Translations under genes and position numbers: made by a program | Shown here: positions 34,793 through 47,761 of the stretch, piece after piece | Numbering within the stretch: the stretch's first letter is position 1 | Layout of the letters: each line of letters opens with the position of its first letter | Notes under the pieces: model-generated | Database searches by the model: none | What the model saw: only the letters and a program-made list of their open reading frames with translations | What the model was told of the DNA's origin: nothing | DNA from: Glandiceps talaboti | Lineage: Eukaryota > Hemichordata > Enteropneusta > Spengelidae | Direction of reading: 5' to 3' | Length of the DNA: 64,000 nucleotides | NCBI RefSeq assembly: GCF_964340395.1 | Contig: NC_135557.1 | Location: 21,853,225-21,917,224, forward strand

Positions 34793-35332
34793 ATGTTGAA
34801 GTATCGAAGTCGCCGACGTATGGTATGTTCCTGCTTCATAGCAGTGGTATTTGCTGGCGTTTTCTTCATCATTCTTCAGCTTGTTTCCATGGGAACCTTG
34901 TTCCAAGACGTAACCAGGGAACGACAGCAGATGGAGAACTCGAAAGGGGACATAATATTTGCCATTCCTCATCCCAGTGTATTAGGCATCCGACCTGGCC
35001 TTAAAAGATTCTACATACCCGATACAAAGAACCAGTTTACATGTTTGAACTCAAATAATATCGGGAAGATTTCAACTGTTATTCCATTTTCCCAGGTGAA
35101 TGATGACTATTGTGACTGTCATGATGGAAGTGATGAACCAGGAACTAGTGCCTGTGTAATGGGAAAGTTTTACTGTGTACTGGATGAGAAATCAGTGCCA
35201 TCAAGTCGTGTTAATGATGGGATATGTGATTGTTGTGATGGGAGTGATGAATGGGGTCAACCTCCTAGTCTAGGGTCACTACCAAAAAGTAACAGAGTAT
35301 TTACTGTACCTTGTGTTAACAGATGTCCATAG
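34793..35332 (+). CDS. Single-exon type II membrane protein with glucosidase II beta-like N-terminal domain
   Basis: 179 aa from ATG 34793 (preceding in-frame codons start only at GTG). Residues about 1-10 are basic and about 11-33 form one hydrophobic helix, then a lumenal or extracellular domain, so a type II anchor is predicted. The domain has the hallmarks of the PRKCSH/GII-beta N-terminal region: PSVLGIRP, QFTCLNS, FSQVNDDYCDCHDGSDEPG and RVNDGICDCCDGSDEW, two calcium-binding LDLa-type Cys/Asp modules. The full GII-beta subunit (about 530 aa) also has an acidic coiled coil, an MRH lectin domain and an ER-retention tail, all absent here; a stop follows PCVNRCP. Similar short GII-beta-like proteins occur in animals; the function is unknown to me. 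It probably shares a promoter region with TOMM70. Confidence 0.85.
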   Translation: MLKYRSRRRMVCSCFIAVVFAGVFFIILQLVSMGTLFQDVTRERQQMENSKGDIIFAIPHPSVLGIRPGLKRFYIPDTKNQFTCLNSNNIGKISTVIPFSQVNDDYCDCHDGSDEPGTSACVMGKFYCVLDEKSVPSSRVNDGICDCCDGSDEWGQPPSLGSLPKSNRVFTVPCVNRCP

Positions 35333-35921
35333 GATACACCCTTTACACATATATACATACAAGTGTTTTATTAAGGGCTAAAAATCCTGATAAAAGAAAG
35401 AGGGAAATCGGGTAAAACTTGCCATATGTTACATTATACCATAATTTGTTCGTGAACTCGAGGGAAAATGATTTGTGAACTCTGGTACATTATACCATAG
35501 AGGCCAAAGGGCTCCCCTCATAACTAAATGGTTTTACCTATTTACAACCCTCAAGAAAAATACTGTATGCATTCAGATACAGACACACATGCCCAAGTAA
35601 ACTGTTTGCTCTAGACTACTTTCTTAAGATAATCTAGTTCCTATACGGTATCATGATGATTTCCACCTCCACTCACAAACCACGTTGGCATCCAGACTAC
35701 TCCCAAGAGGACTCATAAACCCTCTATAAAGTAGTTACTGGTTACAGACCAGATAAAGACAATTTTGGGTCAGGTAGCTGTTTTTATTACATTCTGAAGT
35801 AATGTTAAATACTATAGTTTCTAGTATAATTTTTGTTTAGAAATAACAAAAGATTTCCACACTTGTCAATTTGTTATGGGAGAACATAGCAACATGCAGT
35901 TATGTTGTTATTGATGAAGTA

Positions 35922-36209
35922 CAGGGCTTGAAGTAAACTTTTTTCTTTGGTAGTCATATTGAGCTACCAATTGGTAATCCAAGGATGGTGACCAATAGTC
36001 CCATATTCCTAAACTGAAAACAGAGTTCCTCCATTGGAAATATCTTTGTTAATAAGATACTTTCACATCCATAAATCTTCCATCTTTTAAATCATTGCAT
36101 AATCAATGGTACATTGTAGCCTGAGTGGGCTACAGCTACACATTGTGGTAGCCCTATGACATTAATTGGTAGTCTGTGGACATGGAACTACTATTACTTT
36201 CGAGCCCTG
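35922..36209. mobile_element. MITE family E (hAT-like)
   Basis: Ends CAGGGCTTGAAGTAAAC and TTTCGAGCCCTG are inverted repeats, beginning with the CAGGG typical of hAT elements. AAGTA flanks both sides, shorter than the 8-bp hAT duplication, so the superfamily call is tentative. Confidence 0.6.
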
Positions 36210-36378
36210 AAGTATGATAATGCATGAGCTCGTATCATAATCTTAATATTATAATTATGATGACGTTAAATATTTTCACATGATGTAACTTAAGTTTTAT
36301 CACACTCACAGTTCTCTGTGTGCTGCATAAAAGAATTAGATCAATTAAATTAGTAACTTATTTAGGTTTAATAAAAAA

Positions 36379-36716
36379 AATTGTGTGGTTCCAATTATGC
36401 TCAATTTTGGAATATGGTAGGTTTATTTATTTATTTTTTTTATACATTTTTTTCACATAAGGGTGTCTAGTTCAGATAGTTATGTGTTTCTGTTTTTACC
36501 ACATGGACTCTGTGCTTTTGGTTTCCTATCATCAGATGTACAGTCATTACAGTTTTATATTGTCTTTTTAAGTTTATGTCAGTTTCCGCACTCACCATTT
36601 CTTGCGAGGCTTCACGATTTTCGCGATTTTATTATTATTTTTCTCGAATACATAAAAAAAAAATAAGGGTCAGTGTGAAAAACTAGGTGGGGGTCGGGTA
36701 ATCAGAATCAAACAAC
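36379..36716 (+). mobile_element. MITE family C, copy 1
   Basis: About 340 bp, ends AATTGTGTGGTTCC and GAATCAAACAACTT as imperfect inverted repeats. The body shares GTGTCTAGTTCAG, GTTATGT, CATCAGAT and AAAACTAGGT with 61299-61929. Confidence 0.7.
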
Positions 36717-37792
36717 TTTTTTTATTTGCCCTAAGTAGAATACTGTGGGTACTAATTAATATATGCAAATAAAAATTACATCCCCAAAACATATAAACTC
36801 AGCTTGTGCCCTTTAATTGAAGGAGCACTGTGTAAGGATGCCCCAGATTCAAGAAGTGAGGGTTAAACATTGCCATTTGATTGATCCCAATCTGAAGGCA
36901 GTATAAATGTATATGAAGCAATCAACAATATGGGTGTAAAAGAGTTCATATTATTGACACTCTAATGGTCAAGTCAATTTCAAATTGTACAAAATGTAGG
37001 TTTACCCTCAGGTTTTTTCAGAGACCTGTGAACTCCTCCAAACTGGTGATAGCTAGCTTATAATGAACATAGACCATGAACTTATCACTGTATATCAACT
37101 GGTTTGTTTAGTGTTAAGCATATCAATATTATATATCAAGACTGTAACAACGGGGAAACTGCAGTTTGAATTCTCATTCTCCGTACTTGGGAAAACTTCT
37201 GTTTGAATTTTCAGTACTTGGCAATAGCATATTAGCATTTTGCCACATCCTAGTGGGTCAAAGTAGAACAAGAAGGTTGACTTATTCTCAGTACCTGCAA
37301 TACCATATTACTATTGCACTTCATGCTAGAGGGTCTAGAACAAGAAGGTGGGTAACACCAAGACAACACCATTTCTACTGTGATGTAATTACTCCTGGAT
37401 GGAGTACAGACAATGATTGATGTATCATTTTTACAGTTCAGCCAGTATGAAATTAAAATAATGATAATCTGTATAGCATTTCCATTTTTTTTTACTCATG
37501 ATGGTTTCAATTGTTCACAAACTATGGTGTCTTTCATCTCAGATCAATACAGAAAACTATTCAAGGGAATATATCTCATAGTATTAAGTATAGATAATAT
37601 CATAATATCTTAATTGTGCAATATTTTTACCATATTTCCGTTTTTATATTTTATAACATTTTGTAAGCAGTAAATGGTGGCAGGGTTTTATTTGTAATAA
37701 ACAATCATAATATGTATGTATGTATGTCTTTGCTTGTGTTATGGATGAATGTCAGATATCTACAGTTACTGTATGTATGTACACCAGTAAAC

Positions 37793-37937
<145 letters not shown>

Positions 37938-38597
37938 CACATAATCTGTATTAAATTTGCCAACTGTCATAATGATGCAACATTCAACAATCCTCTTGCT
38001 AAATCTTCATTTAATTTTAAATCACAATATAATCAAATACATAAATGAATAGAATATGAAGGCACGAAACTGCTTTGGCTGTTTATTAGTAGGCAATCTC
38101 ATTGAAATGTGACGTGGTGATCATACAACTCAATTTATTTATTTAGTTATATTTCTTTCATTTATAAGTTTTTTCCGTTGTTTTTCTGGGAGGGAACACC
38201 GCCTTCCCATGATCACTCTTAGAAGAAAAAAAAACGAAGTAAAAAAGACAATAAACGAAGGAAATAGTAGTAAATAAGAAATTTAATCGCTTTCTCCACA
38301 TCAGATTTTATTTGGATTGATTAATAGGTTGCAGTCATAGAGACAAGAAGTATTTGTTAGAATTCTTGTCTACAGACTCAAAATATAAAAATGTTGTCTA
38401 ATACTTCAACATATTTTCCCTAGTTGTATTTGTAAATTTTATCTGCAGAATTCGAGTAATATTTTCCTAAGGAAAACAACAAACTTATTAATAATACGTA
38501 CCCCTGTGGTTGTAATGTACCGGCTGGGATACAGGATGTGGACACTGGATCAGGATCACGGGCCAGCTTGATTCGAGCGCCACCAAGCGTTCAAACA

Positions 38598-41500
38598 ATG
38601 AGAGGGAATATCCCTGTGACGACATCAAAGATGGAGGACCGTCGGCATCCTCACACTCAGGACGGATCGTTTTCCTTTACTTCGCCAACCAGGCTTTTAT
38701 CCAGACACACTGGGAGTTTTGAAAGTGGTGACGGTGACCAAGAACGTCAGACAATGAGTTCCCATTCTTCCCAAAGTGATCAAAGTCTACTTCGCGGTCA
38801 AGAAGAAACAATCTTGCAGAGTTCTAAGTTAATGCTTTCACAGGTAATCATGACTAATGTTAATGTTTGAATTTGTATCAAATTGATAGTCTTGCTGGTA
38901 AACGGAGTTAGTCGGGACTCAAGTCTAAGAATCCCCCTTTCCTTGGGGACAATATCAGTGTTGAGTCCTGTACACCGTTTTCAGCAGCACCAGTATCAAA
39001 TCGACCGTCTAATGTTTACGGGCTTTGGTTTTGAGTGATACCGCATGACGCGAGTTCACGACATTAGACAAAAGTGCGAATAAGCGTATTGTTCAGTAAA
39101 TTATATATACCACCTATACATGAGCCATTCTAAGTGTCCACCCATTGAAGGGCTATGTTAGGGAGTCTACAATTCCCATCCCTAACCCGAACTCCCTAGC
39201 TTGCCCATTGTTAATGATTCTTGCCTAACCTAACCCTGCATTATTATCTATCATATTGAGGTAAGCGTACATCGGTATACATGTATGTATTCATAATATT
39301 GTCTATACCAATTACAGGGTCCACCAATATCACCTGATGCCCATACGTTATCACCACCACATATATCAACATCTACCTTCCCTACACTGTCACCAACCCT
39401 GGATCACCATAGCGATGTCGGACACACAGCGTTATTCCCAGTACTGGATAGTGTGACTAGTCTACCAGGAATGCAGATGTCAGAACACATGGATCAAGGG
39501 TTAGTACCAGTATATGCACCAGGAAATCTATTTCAAGAATAGTTTTTAGTGGGAATAAACCACATGGAAAACATCACTCCAATACCTCCATATATGGTTG
39601 TAGTTACCTACCCGCCGTAGCTCCAGCCATGCTTTACGCAGTAACTCACAGAACGAAATTTACTTACACCAACCACTCAGCAATACTGCTTATTATGGTG
39701 ACAGAGCATTCTCAATTTGTGCCCCACACTTGTGGAATGCTCTGCCATCGTATCTGCAGAGTGTCACTACATTCCAGGCATTTAAATCAGGTCTTAAGTT
39801 AAGACCTATTTCTTCAATAAGACTTTAGCTTGATTTTTTTGTACTCTTTTTCCTGTGCTTTGTAAAACGCATCGTGATAGTTATATGGAATGCGTTATAT
39901 AAGAAAATTAGATTAGATTAGATTAGATTTTTTCTGTTAACTACCTGACAACTTGTGACAAGTGAGAAAATGATAAGTCTGAAATTTGTGTAACTACTGC
40001 ACAAATATTTGAATAATTCTTAGCTTCCAACCTGAGTCTTAGGTCTTCTTTGGGGATGTGATATGATTTGTAACTTAATTATGATAATAAATCTCGTTCT
40101 GTAATACTTCACTTTTAACCAACACAAAATACAGTCATGTGGGCACTGCATTATATCAGTTATTTTTGTAGCCACACAATATCTCAGAAAAAAAAAAATT
40201 TGTTTAGAAATTTTGTACCTGGAGTCTTTTAAGGCAAAGTTTAGAAGAATGGTCACAACTGATTTCCCAGTGATGTGCCATCCATGAACTAAAATATGGT
40301 TACTCCCAAAATAGTTGGGCCTTGTGTTCAGTGCACTGTTACAAATATAACGTTGTAGACACAGGTAGGTGTTTTGGGTTTGAGCAATATAATCTTGTTT
40401 GAAAATATGGTGGTACAGTAACAATTCTCATATTTGCTTTTTGTACACAGGGAGTCATCTGGGGCAGACAGTGCCAGTGATAAAGGTGGAATGACATGGC
40501 TAGATGCAGCACAGGTATGTAACATCATAAATTATTGATCTTACATGTAATCCATGGAAGGATTTACATTCTGACCATATTTGGACATCTGTTATTGAAT
40601 TTGTGAGTAGTATAATTAATTGACTATATTTGGGCATCTTGCTGAATTTCTCAATAGTACATGTATAATTAATTGACCATATTTGGGCATCTCTTGCTGA
40701 ACTTCTCAGTAGTATAATTAATTGCCCATATTTGGGCATGTCTTTCTGAATTTCTCAGTATAATTAATTAACCATATTTGGCATCTCTTTTTGAATCACC
40801 CAAGAGTGGTAATAAGTGACCATATTTGGGTACAGTGTATCTCTATTATTAGCATAAAATGTTGATTATATTTAGATGTTTGTGGACTTTATTGGTTCAT
40901 AATATTGACCATATTTGGATATCCATATATCATAGAGTAAGGACCATATTTTGACATAAGTGTGTGCAATCTGAAGAGATAGATACATTGTATCAATTGT
41001 ATAGAATGTTGACCTTATTTGGGCATAGCACTCATTCAGATACATTTGATATTTGCATTCCATTCCAGCAAGTATTAGAAGAAGCTGGACAACCTCTGCA
41101 CATCAAGGAAATCAAAAAGACGATTTTGGAGAGAGGTTATGTCCAATCTAATGCCAAGTCAAGTTTAGAAGCTGTGTTATACAGAGAGACACAAAAAGGA
41201 AGTAGGAGGTTTAAAAGAATTGATGGAAGATTTGGAGTTTTTGCACTGTTGGTAAGAAAAACATTCTACATGTACCAACAATCAACTTTAATAATCTTTA
41301 TTGTACTGGATAGTTCTTTAAGTATGTAAACACTTATCTCCCAAAAAGTCAAGGGCCATCCCTCATGGGTTCAGTGTTAATGCAGGAGGAAACTGAAGTA
41401 CTCAGGGGAAACCTGCATTGTTCAGTATAGTCAAACTGAATGACAGTCTTCTTACTTACAGCGTAGTAAATTTAATCAAACCCTGAATGGGTTTGAACCC

Positions 41501-44500
41501 TGGACCGCGGCAGTGGTAAGAGGCAAGTGGTTTAACCACTCTGCCACCGACAACCCTGATACACTGGTACTAGTGGTAGTTGTAGTACCATGCAGTACCA
41601 TGAGAATTATGTTTGTTCAGATTGTTGTCATAATATATTATTTTGCTAGTTGACATGTAGATAACATTAAAAGTTAAAGTTCATAGTTTGGTTTTATTGA
41701 TCACAGGCACCCAATGAAAAACACTATGTGGCGCCCTCTAGAGTCCAAATGGAACTATCCCATGGGATAAAGAGAAGATATTCTACTGCAGAAGACAGAG
41801 CCAATCAAAATGAACGATATCGACAAAAGTACAAGAAACTGAGAAAGATTGTGAAGTCTATGATTTTTGTAAGTTCATGGATTTATTTTCGCCACGCCAC
41901 ACAGAACTTTAAGTTTGTAGATGTCGGTGTATTTAGCAACCAATAGACAGAAAGATTCATCGTTCTTTAAACTCCACATTTCTGTTGGGTTGTAATCGAC
42001 AGCAAAGTTGAGCAGCGACAATAGTGAATCTTTCAATCCATGCAACCGATAGAGACACAATAACGAGATGCATCAGCTGATCAGACCAGTTCCCATATCT
42101 TTAAATAGATTATTCATAAAACTTAAAAGAAACTACTGAAAACCGACTTGGTTATATTCTAATATACTTTATAATTATCACATTATACACACATAGACAT
42201 TGGTATTTCACACAGGCAAATGAAAGTACACACCCAGTGACATTACCATTACAGAATCAAGCCATTAGCTAAGGAAGTGGGGTTTCTTATCTTTCTTATC
42301 ACTGAATAATCTTTGTTGGCAATATTTACAAATGTGATAAAGCACTATATTTACATAACACATCAGGCAAAGCTAAGCTCAATATCTAAGTGTGAAGCCC
42401 CTAATGTCATATCAGTTGTTATCAGTTTTACTGACCCATTATCAGTGACATTGCAAATAGCTTTAGAGATGCAAATAATTTTTATGACACCCGACTTGCT
42501 GGCTCACCAAGTCAGGAAAGTTGCACTTGCAAAGAATCCGCCATGACTAGTTCTGACCATTGCAAACAATTTATAGGAATCCATTGATTTGACAAAGTGT
42601 TATTGACTTGATTTATTTTATAGGAGAATGCAGCTATATGTGATGAAGTAGCAAAGACACAAGAAAAACTGACCAAGACAAAAGAGGAAAGAAAATTCCT
42701 CCTCAAAAGATTATTTCAGTACCAAACTCTCAGTGATGTTGCCTCACTATCAAATACAGCACAGCATTCTGGGATGTCAACACCACAGTCAGCCATGTTC
42801 GGGGGCCTAGGAGAGGCTAGTTCAGCCCATACACTGAATACACAAGGAAGTAGTGGTGGGTCAGGTGGGAGTGGGTCAAAACATAAAGACAGAAGTGGAG
42901 ATAAAAAAGACAGAAGTAAACAAAAGAAAGATGTCAAAACAGGTATACTTGTTATTGCCATACTAATTTTATGAAACTTATTTATTACTCTGATAATTGA
43001 GACATCGGTTTACCACAAAAAATAGACACAAAGTAAAACTATTAAGTATTATCAGAATATGTTGATACAACAGCGATAAAGTATTGAATCGATGTTGATT
43101 TAATTATATTCTCAGTAGGGAGACATCTCAGAAAAAGTAGTTTATTTAGAGTTCCATGAACTTTCTGCAGTGTTGTTTTGGGACTTCGAATGTTTACACT
43201 ATCTTGATTACAGGGTGATTAGAATTGCATAACAGATGAACGGCTATCACCCACTTGTGTAATCTACCACATTGAAGAACAATAGATTTAGTTTGCATCT
43301 ATTTTAGTAAACCAAAGGCTGGATTATCAGTATTGCACTTTTTGTCTGTCCATCCAATTAATTTATAGAAATAAAAATTGAGAGACTAAGAATCAGAAAA
43401 ATGATAATAGTAATTCTTCTCACTTTTCATTTCCACTCATTTTCTTTTGAATCTTCAGAAATGTCATCAAAGAATAAATCCAGAACAAAAAGAAAGAAAC
43501 CGACAGATGTAAAGAAGTTAGTGACAACTATACCACTAGACCCTACAGGTTAGTAACAACTATACCACTAGACCCTACAGGTTAGTAACAACTATACCAC
43601 TAGACCCCACAGGTTAGTGAAAACTATACCACTAGACCCCACAGGTTAGTAGCAACTTTACCACTAGACCCCACAGGTTAGTAACAACTATACCACTAGA
43701 CCCCACAGGTTAGTAACAACTATACCACTAGACCCCACAGGTTAGTATCAACTATACCACTAGACCCCACAGGTTAGTGTCAACTATACCACTAGACCCC
43801 ACAGGTTAGTGTCAACTATACCACTAGACCCCACAGGTTAGTAACAACTATACCACTAGACCCCACAGGTTAGTGACAACTATACCACTAGACCCCACAG
43901 GTTAGTAACAACTATACCACTAGACCCTACAGGTTAGTAACAACTATACCACTAGACCCTACAGGTTAGTAACAACTATACCACTAGACCCCACAGGTTA
44001 GTAACAACTATACCACTAGACCCTACAGGTTAGTAACAACTATACCACTAGACCCTACAGGTTAGTAACAACTATACCACTAGACCCCTCAGGTTAGTGA
44101 CAACTATACCACTAGACCCCACAGGTTAGTGACAACTATACCACTAGACCCCACAGGTTAGTAACAACTATACCACTAGACCCCACAGGTTAGTATCAAC
44201 TATACCACTAGACCCCACAGGTTAGTGTCAAATATGCCACTAGACCCCACAGGTTAGTGACAACTATACCACTAGACCCCACAGGTTAGTGTCAAATATA
44301 CCACTAGACCCCATAGGTTAGTATCAACTATACCACTAGACCCCACAGGTTAGTGACAACTATACCACTAGACCCCACAGGTAAGTGATAACTATACCAC
44401 TAGACCCCACAGGTTAGTGTCAAATATACCACTAGACCCCACAGGTTAGTGTCAAATATACCACTAGACCCCACAGGTTAGTGACAACTATACCACTAGA

Positions 44501-45611
44501 CCCCACAGGTTAGTGTCAAATATACCACTAGACCCCACAGGTTAGTGACAACTATACCACTAGACCCCACAGGTTAGTACAACTATACCACTAGACCCCA
44601 CAGGTTAGTGTCAACTATACCACAAGACCCCACAAATTGATAATAATTATATCACTAGACCCTTTTTTTAATAATTACTGTAACCCAAAGACAAGATACT
44701 CGTTGGTCACAATACTTCTGTCTTAGTTAATGAGGTGTAAAAGAAGTAAATGAAGACAATTATGTGATTCAGAAGTAGACAAACATAATATGTAGACTGT
44801 ACTGTTATAGGCTGAAATGACATCGTTTCTGTCTGCAATGTCATTTTTAAAAAAAGTAACCAAAGATACTTTGGCAAGAAAATCTACAGGGAAATAGAAG
44901 TAAATTGTCATAATTTTACCTTTTTTTCATGTAAAAATATTTAGGTTCAGCAGCTTAAACTAGGGTCGGTTAGCTTATCGGAAACACACTATTTTTTTTA
45001 TTTCTCTCCGTTTCAAACCAGTATGATCACCTAATTCTTATTTACAACCATCTTGTCTACATCCCTTTCCAGGAAAACCTATATTTCCCATCGTCCTAGG
45101 GGGTCTTACTGTTCATAGTCTTGGTGATATCCAAGCCAAAGCTGGTTTCCATGACGAGGACTACATCTTTCCCGTAGGATTCTGTAGTACAAGAGTGTTT
45201 GCCAGTTTTAACAACCCAAGTCAGAAATGTCTGTATACTTGTAAAATATTGGATAATGGAATCAGACCAAAGGTAGGTAGTCCCAAGTATTTACCTGTTT
45301 TGAAAATAAATATATAAGTATTGGATAAGGGAATCAGACTACAAGGAGGAAACTGGAAAATAAGGAAAAGAAAGTCAAGATACTCATTGATATTTCCAGT
45401 TCTGTCTGTCTGTCTCTGTCTGTCTGACTGACTGATTCCCAGTTCTGATTTCTGTCTGTTTCTGTCTGTCTCTGTCTGTCTGTCTGACTGACTTCCAGTT
45501 CTGTTGTCTGTTTGTCTGTCGGTCTGTCTGTCTCTGTCTGCCTATCTGTCTGTGTGTGTCTGGCCCTGCGTGTGTGTGTCTGTGTGTCTGTGTATTTTAC
45601 ATACATGTCAT

Positions 45612-45709
<98 letters not shown>

Positions 45710-47761
45710 CAGCATTTCAGATATTTAGATGTATGTACTTGACATCATCACAAACTTCGTGTGCGACTTTAGTAACTTTCCACTCCATAGACTATTTTAT
45801 AGTGTCACATTACTTGTCTTGCCATTGTTTGTATACAATAATAAATCCAGAAACCAGTTCGCAGCCACATATCATTTATTTACACAATGAATATTGCCAT
45901 GGTAACAATATTTTACCTTTTTTCTGTAGTTTGAGATTGATCCTGAAGATGGTCCAGACCATCCCATAATATGTTCTTCTGCCACAGAATGCCACAAGAG
46001 ACTTCTTAAAGCTATTAACTTATCATTGTAAGTAGTGATCATTAATTGTGACTGATTTCAGAGAATAACCCTTTCAGGACTAGAAACTTTCCCGCCAAAA
46101 TTTTTGAACAAAAATTCTTGTTTCTCTGTAATTTTTGGAAAAAGATCAACTTTATTTTAGACCAGAATTCAAGAAATATTACTTCCCATTGAAGTAATAT
46201 TCTTAAATTTTAGAAAATGTTCTTACAATCAAGTTTCTATTTATTCCAATGTCGTCTCTAGGAATGAAAGGGACTAAACGCCATCAATGACAGAAACCAT
46301 TTTCCTAATCAATTCAGGTATGGTCAGGTGACAGCCATCCTTTGAGCACATGCAAAGTAAAACCATTTATACATATAGAACAGAATGCATGGTATGATAT
46401 GTTCAGGTGTTAACCTAAAATTTCTGTATCTCGCCGATATTTCCTTTGAAAAAGAATATTTAATCGAAACGTCGGATTTTACATCTATTCATACGGACTG
46501 ATTTATAAGTTCCATATGCATTTCAGAATACACGGTGTTGTATTGGGAAGCACATGATGCGTCTTGTTATCTGCAATAGGTCCAATTTTTATTTCTTTGT
46601 CAAGATAGAAGTGTTCATGCATGTTTTGTTTTTTCACAAGCTGAGTGTATACATGATTTGGCGATTTTTACTACATATTTAAAAGGTACTCACATTATTG
46701 TACTTACTAATGCACCACTTGAAATTGACAGAACTCAAACCTTGTATTAAGATATAGCTCATAAACAATCCGATGATGTAATTTATAATATCAAAAAAAT
46801 GTTCAGGAAATTCCTACTATGCAGTCAACTGTTCTAGCAATGCCAGAAGACAATTGTAATGTTATAGAAGACAAACATCAACATTATACTGGAATGTGGT
46901 TTTATTTAACTATTTTCACTTGAGTGAAAAGATTAAAAGCTCAGCTTGTGCCACTTAAATTTTACTGTATCATGTGATATATCCAGACTGCTTACACTTC
47001 ATCTAAACACAATGGTTCTTATCAAGTTGTTATTTTTATTATCAAATTGTGATTTTTATTGACTTCACAGAGGTAGAGACTTACTAGCAACAGACCAAGG
47101 ATCAGGGCCGGAATTTTTTGGGTTTTCCCATCCAACCATTCAAAACCTGATCCAGAGTTGTCCAGGAGCAAGGAAGTGTACTGAATATAAATGGAAAAAG
47201 TTTGAGCCATGTAAACCAACGGAAAGAGACGATATGATTGCCAGTATGAGTGAAAATGATAACACAATTAGTTTTGATGCATTTGTGAAAACAAAAAATA
47301 TTGGTTTAGGTGAGACACTAGAATACTTGTGTTACTGAATATATTTTAGGAATAAACCCACTATATTTAAATTGGCAACCAGACTTTTAAAAATGAGATT
47401 TTTTAAATTAAGTTTTAAGTCAAGCTTATTTGTGAATGTCATATTCAAATTGACTTCTATGCTTTTGATGTTGAATTATTAATTAACAATAATATTTTAT
47501 ACTTTTCATAATTGTACAGAAAGAGAAAGAGAATTGTATGTTCAAAGTCAACTTGCTGCTCTAGAGGGAAGTGCCAGCAGTCTTAGAACTCTCCTAACTA
47601 CAGGCATGCCAGCCTCAATATCGTCAACTCAAATGACATCACCACAAAGTTTGATGACATCACCACCAGTATCTATTATGTCACCAACCAGTCTTATGAC
47701 ATCACCAGAACTTATGATGTCATCACCAAGCCAGTTGTCATCAAATACATCAAGAGAATAA
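38598..47761 (+). CDS. TBRG1: TBRG1-like nuclear protein with N-terminal HARE-HTH and FYRN-FYRC domains
   Basis: Coding exons: 38598-38843, 39318-39499, 40451-40514, 41069-41251, 41707-41868, 42624-42942, 43459-43548, 45073-45272, 45930-46027, 47071-47309, 47520-47761. Phases agree throughout; 674 aa. The start is uncertain: ATG 38598 or 38631 (AAGATGG). The N-terminal 140 residues are Ser/Thr/Pro-rich. Exons 3-4 encode a HARE-HTH (WLDAAQQVLEEAGQPLHIKEI ... RFGVFALL). Exons 5-6 give a basic coiled coil (QKYKKLRKIVKSMIFENAAICDEVA) and exons 6-7 a Lys-rich stretch. Exon 8 is FYRN (IFPIVLGGLTVHSLGDI, FPVGFCSTRVF) and exons 9-10 are FYRC (FFGFSHPTIQNLIQSCPGARK). From exon 5 on it closely follows human TBRG1 (NIAM), a nuclear growth inhibitor linked to p53/ARF, which as I recall it is 411 aa without HARE-HTH. 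The tail has MTSP repeats. Confidence 0.92.
39600..39932 (+). mobile_element. CR1/L2-like LINE 3' end, truncated
   Basis: An intact short frame reads SNTAYYGDRAFSICAPHLWN then ALPSYLQSVTTFQAFKSGLK and a stop soon after, the classic ORF2 C-terminus of CR1/L2-type LINEs. A short 3' UTR ends in an ATTAG repeat tail. It lies in intron 2 of the TBRG1-like gene. Confidence 0.85.
40540..41030. repeat. Degenerate tandem repeat, unit about 50-55 bp
   Basis: About eight diverging units with TTGACCATATTTGGGCATCT and TCTCAGTAGTATAATTAA, in intron 3 of the TBRG1-like gene. I found no match to the adjacent exons. Confidence 0.8.
41351..41559 (-). mobile_element. tRNA-derived SINE, copy 2
   Basis: Reverse complement of 18103-18320 with scattered differences (B-box now GGTTCAAACCC). 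It is cut off before the (ATT)n tail. It lies in intron 4 of the TBRG1-like gene. Confidence 0.85.
43517..44645 (+). repeat. Exon-junction minisatellite, TBRG1 exon 7 donor, unit 32 bp, about 35 copies
   Basis: Exon 7 ends GTGACAACTATACCACTAGA then CCCTACAG|GTTAGT. The array repeats this same string, 26 coding bases plus GTTAGT, with few changes (CCCCACAG in most copies). Every unit therefore offers the same CAG|GTTAGT donor. The last units lose the donor (CACAAATTG). Confidence 0.97.
45402..45600. repeat. (CTGT)n-type microsatellite
   Basis: Interrupted CTGT/CTGA units just before the long TA tract, intron 8 of the TBRG1-like gene. Confidence 0.85.
45614..45707. repeat. (TA)n microsatellite
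   Basis: About 46 uninterrupted TA units, intron 8 of the TBRG1-like gene; Tyr-Ile frames are artefacts. Confidence 0.97.
46715..46960. repeat. Dispersed repeat, diverged copy of 6630-6855
   Basis: Shared in order: GAACTCAAACCT, CATAAAC/TATAAAC, GTCA/GTAATTTAT, CTGCTATACAATCG vs CTACTATGCAGTCA, ACAATTG.AAT..TATAGAA, and AGCTTGTG near the end. Divergence is high, so the element type is unknown. Confidence 0.4.

Noticed and set aside
39600-39830. Host exon reading YYGDRAFSICAPHLWNALP
   Set aside because: This is the C-terminus of a CR1/L2-like LINE with its 3' tail, and it lies outside the phase-consistent TBRG1-like exon chain.
43517-44645. CRISPR-like regular array
   Set aside because: Units are head-to-tail with no unique spacers, derive from an adjacent exon, and the genome is eukaryotic.
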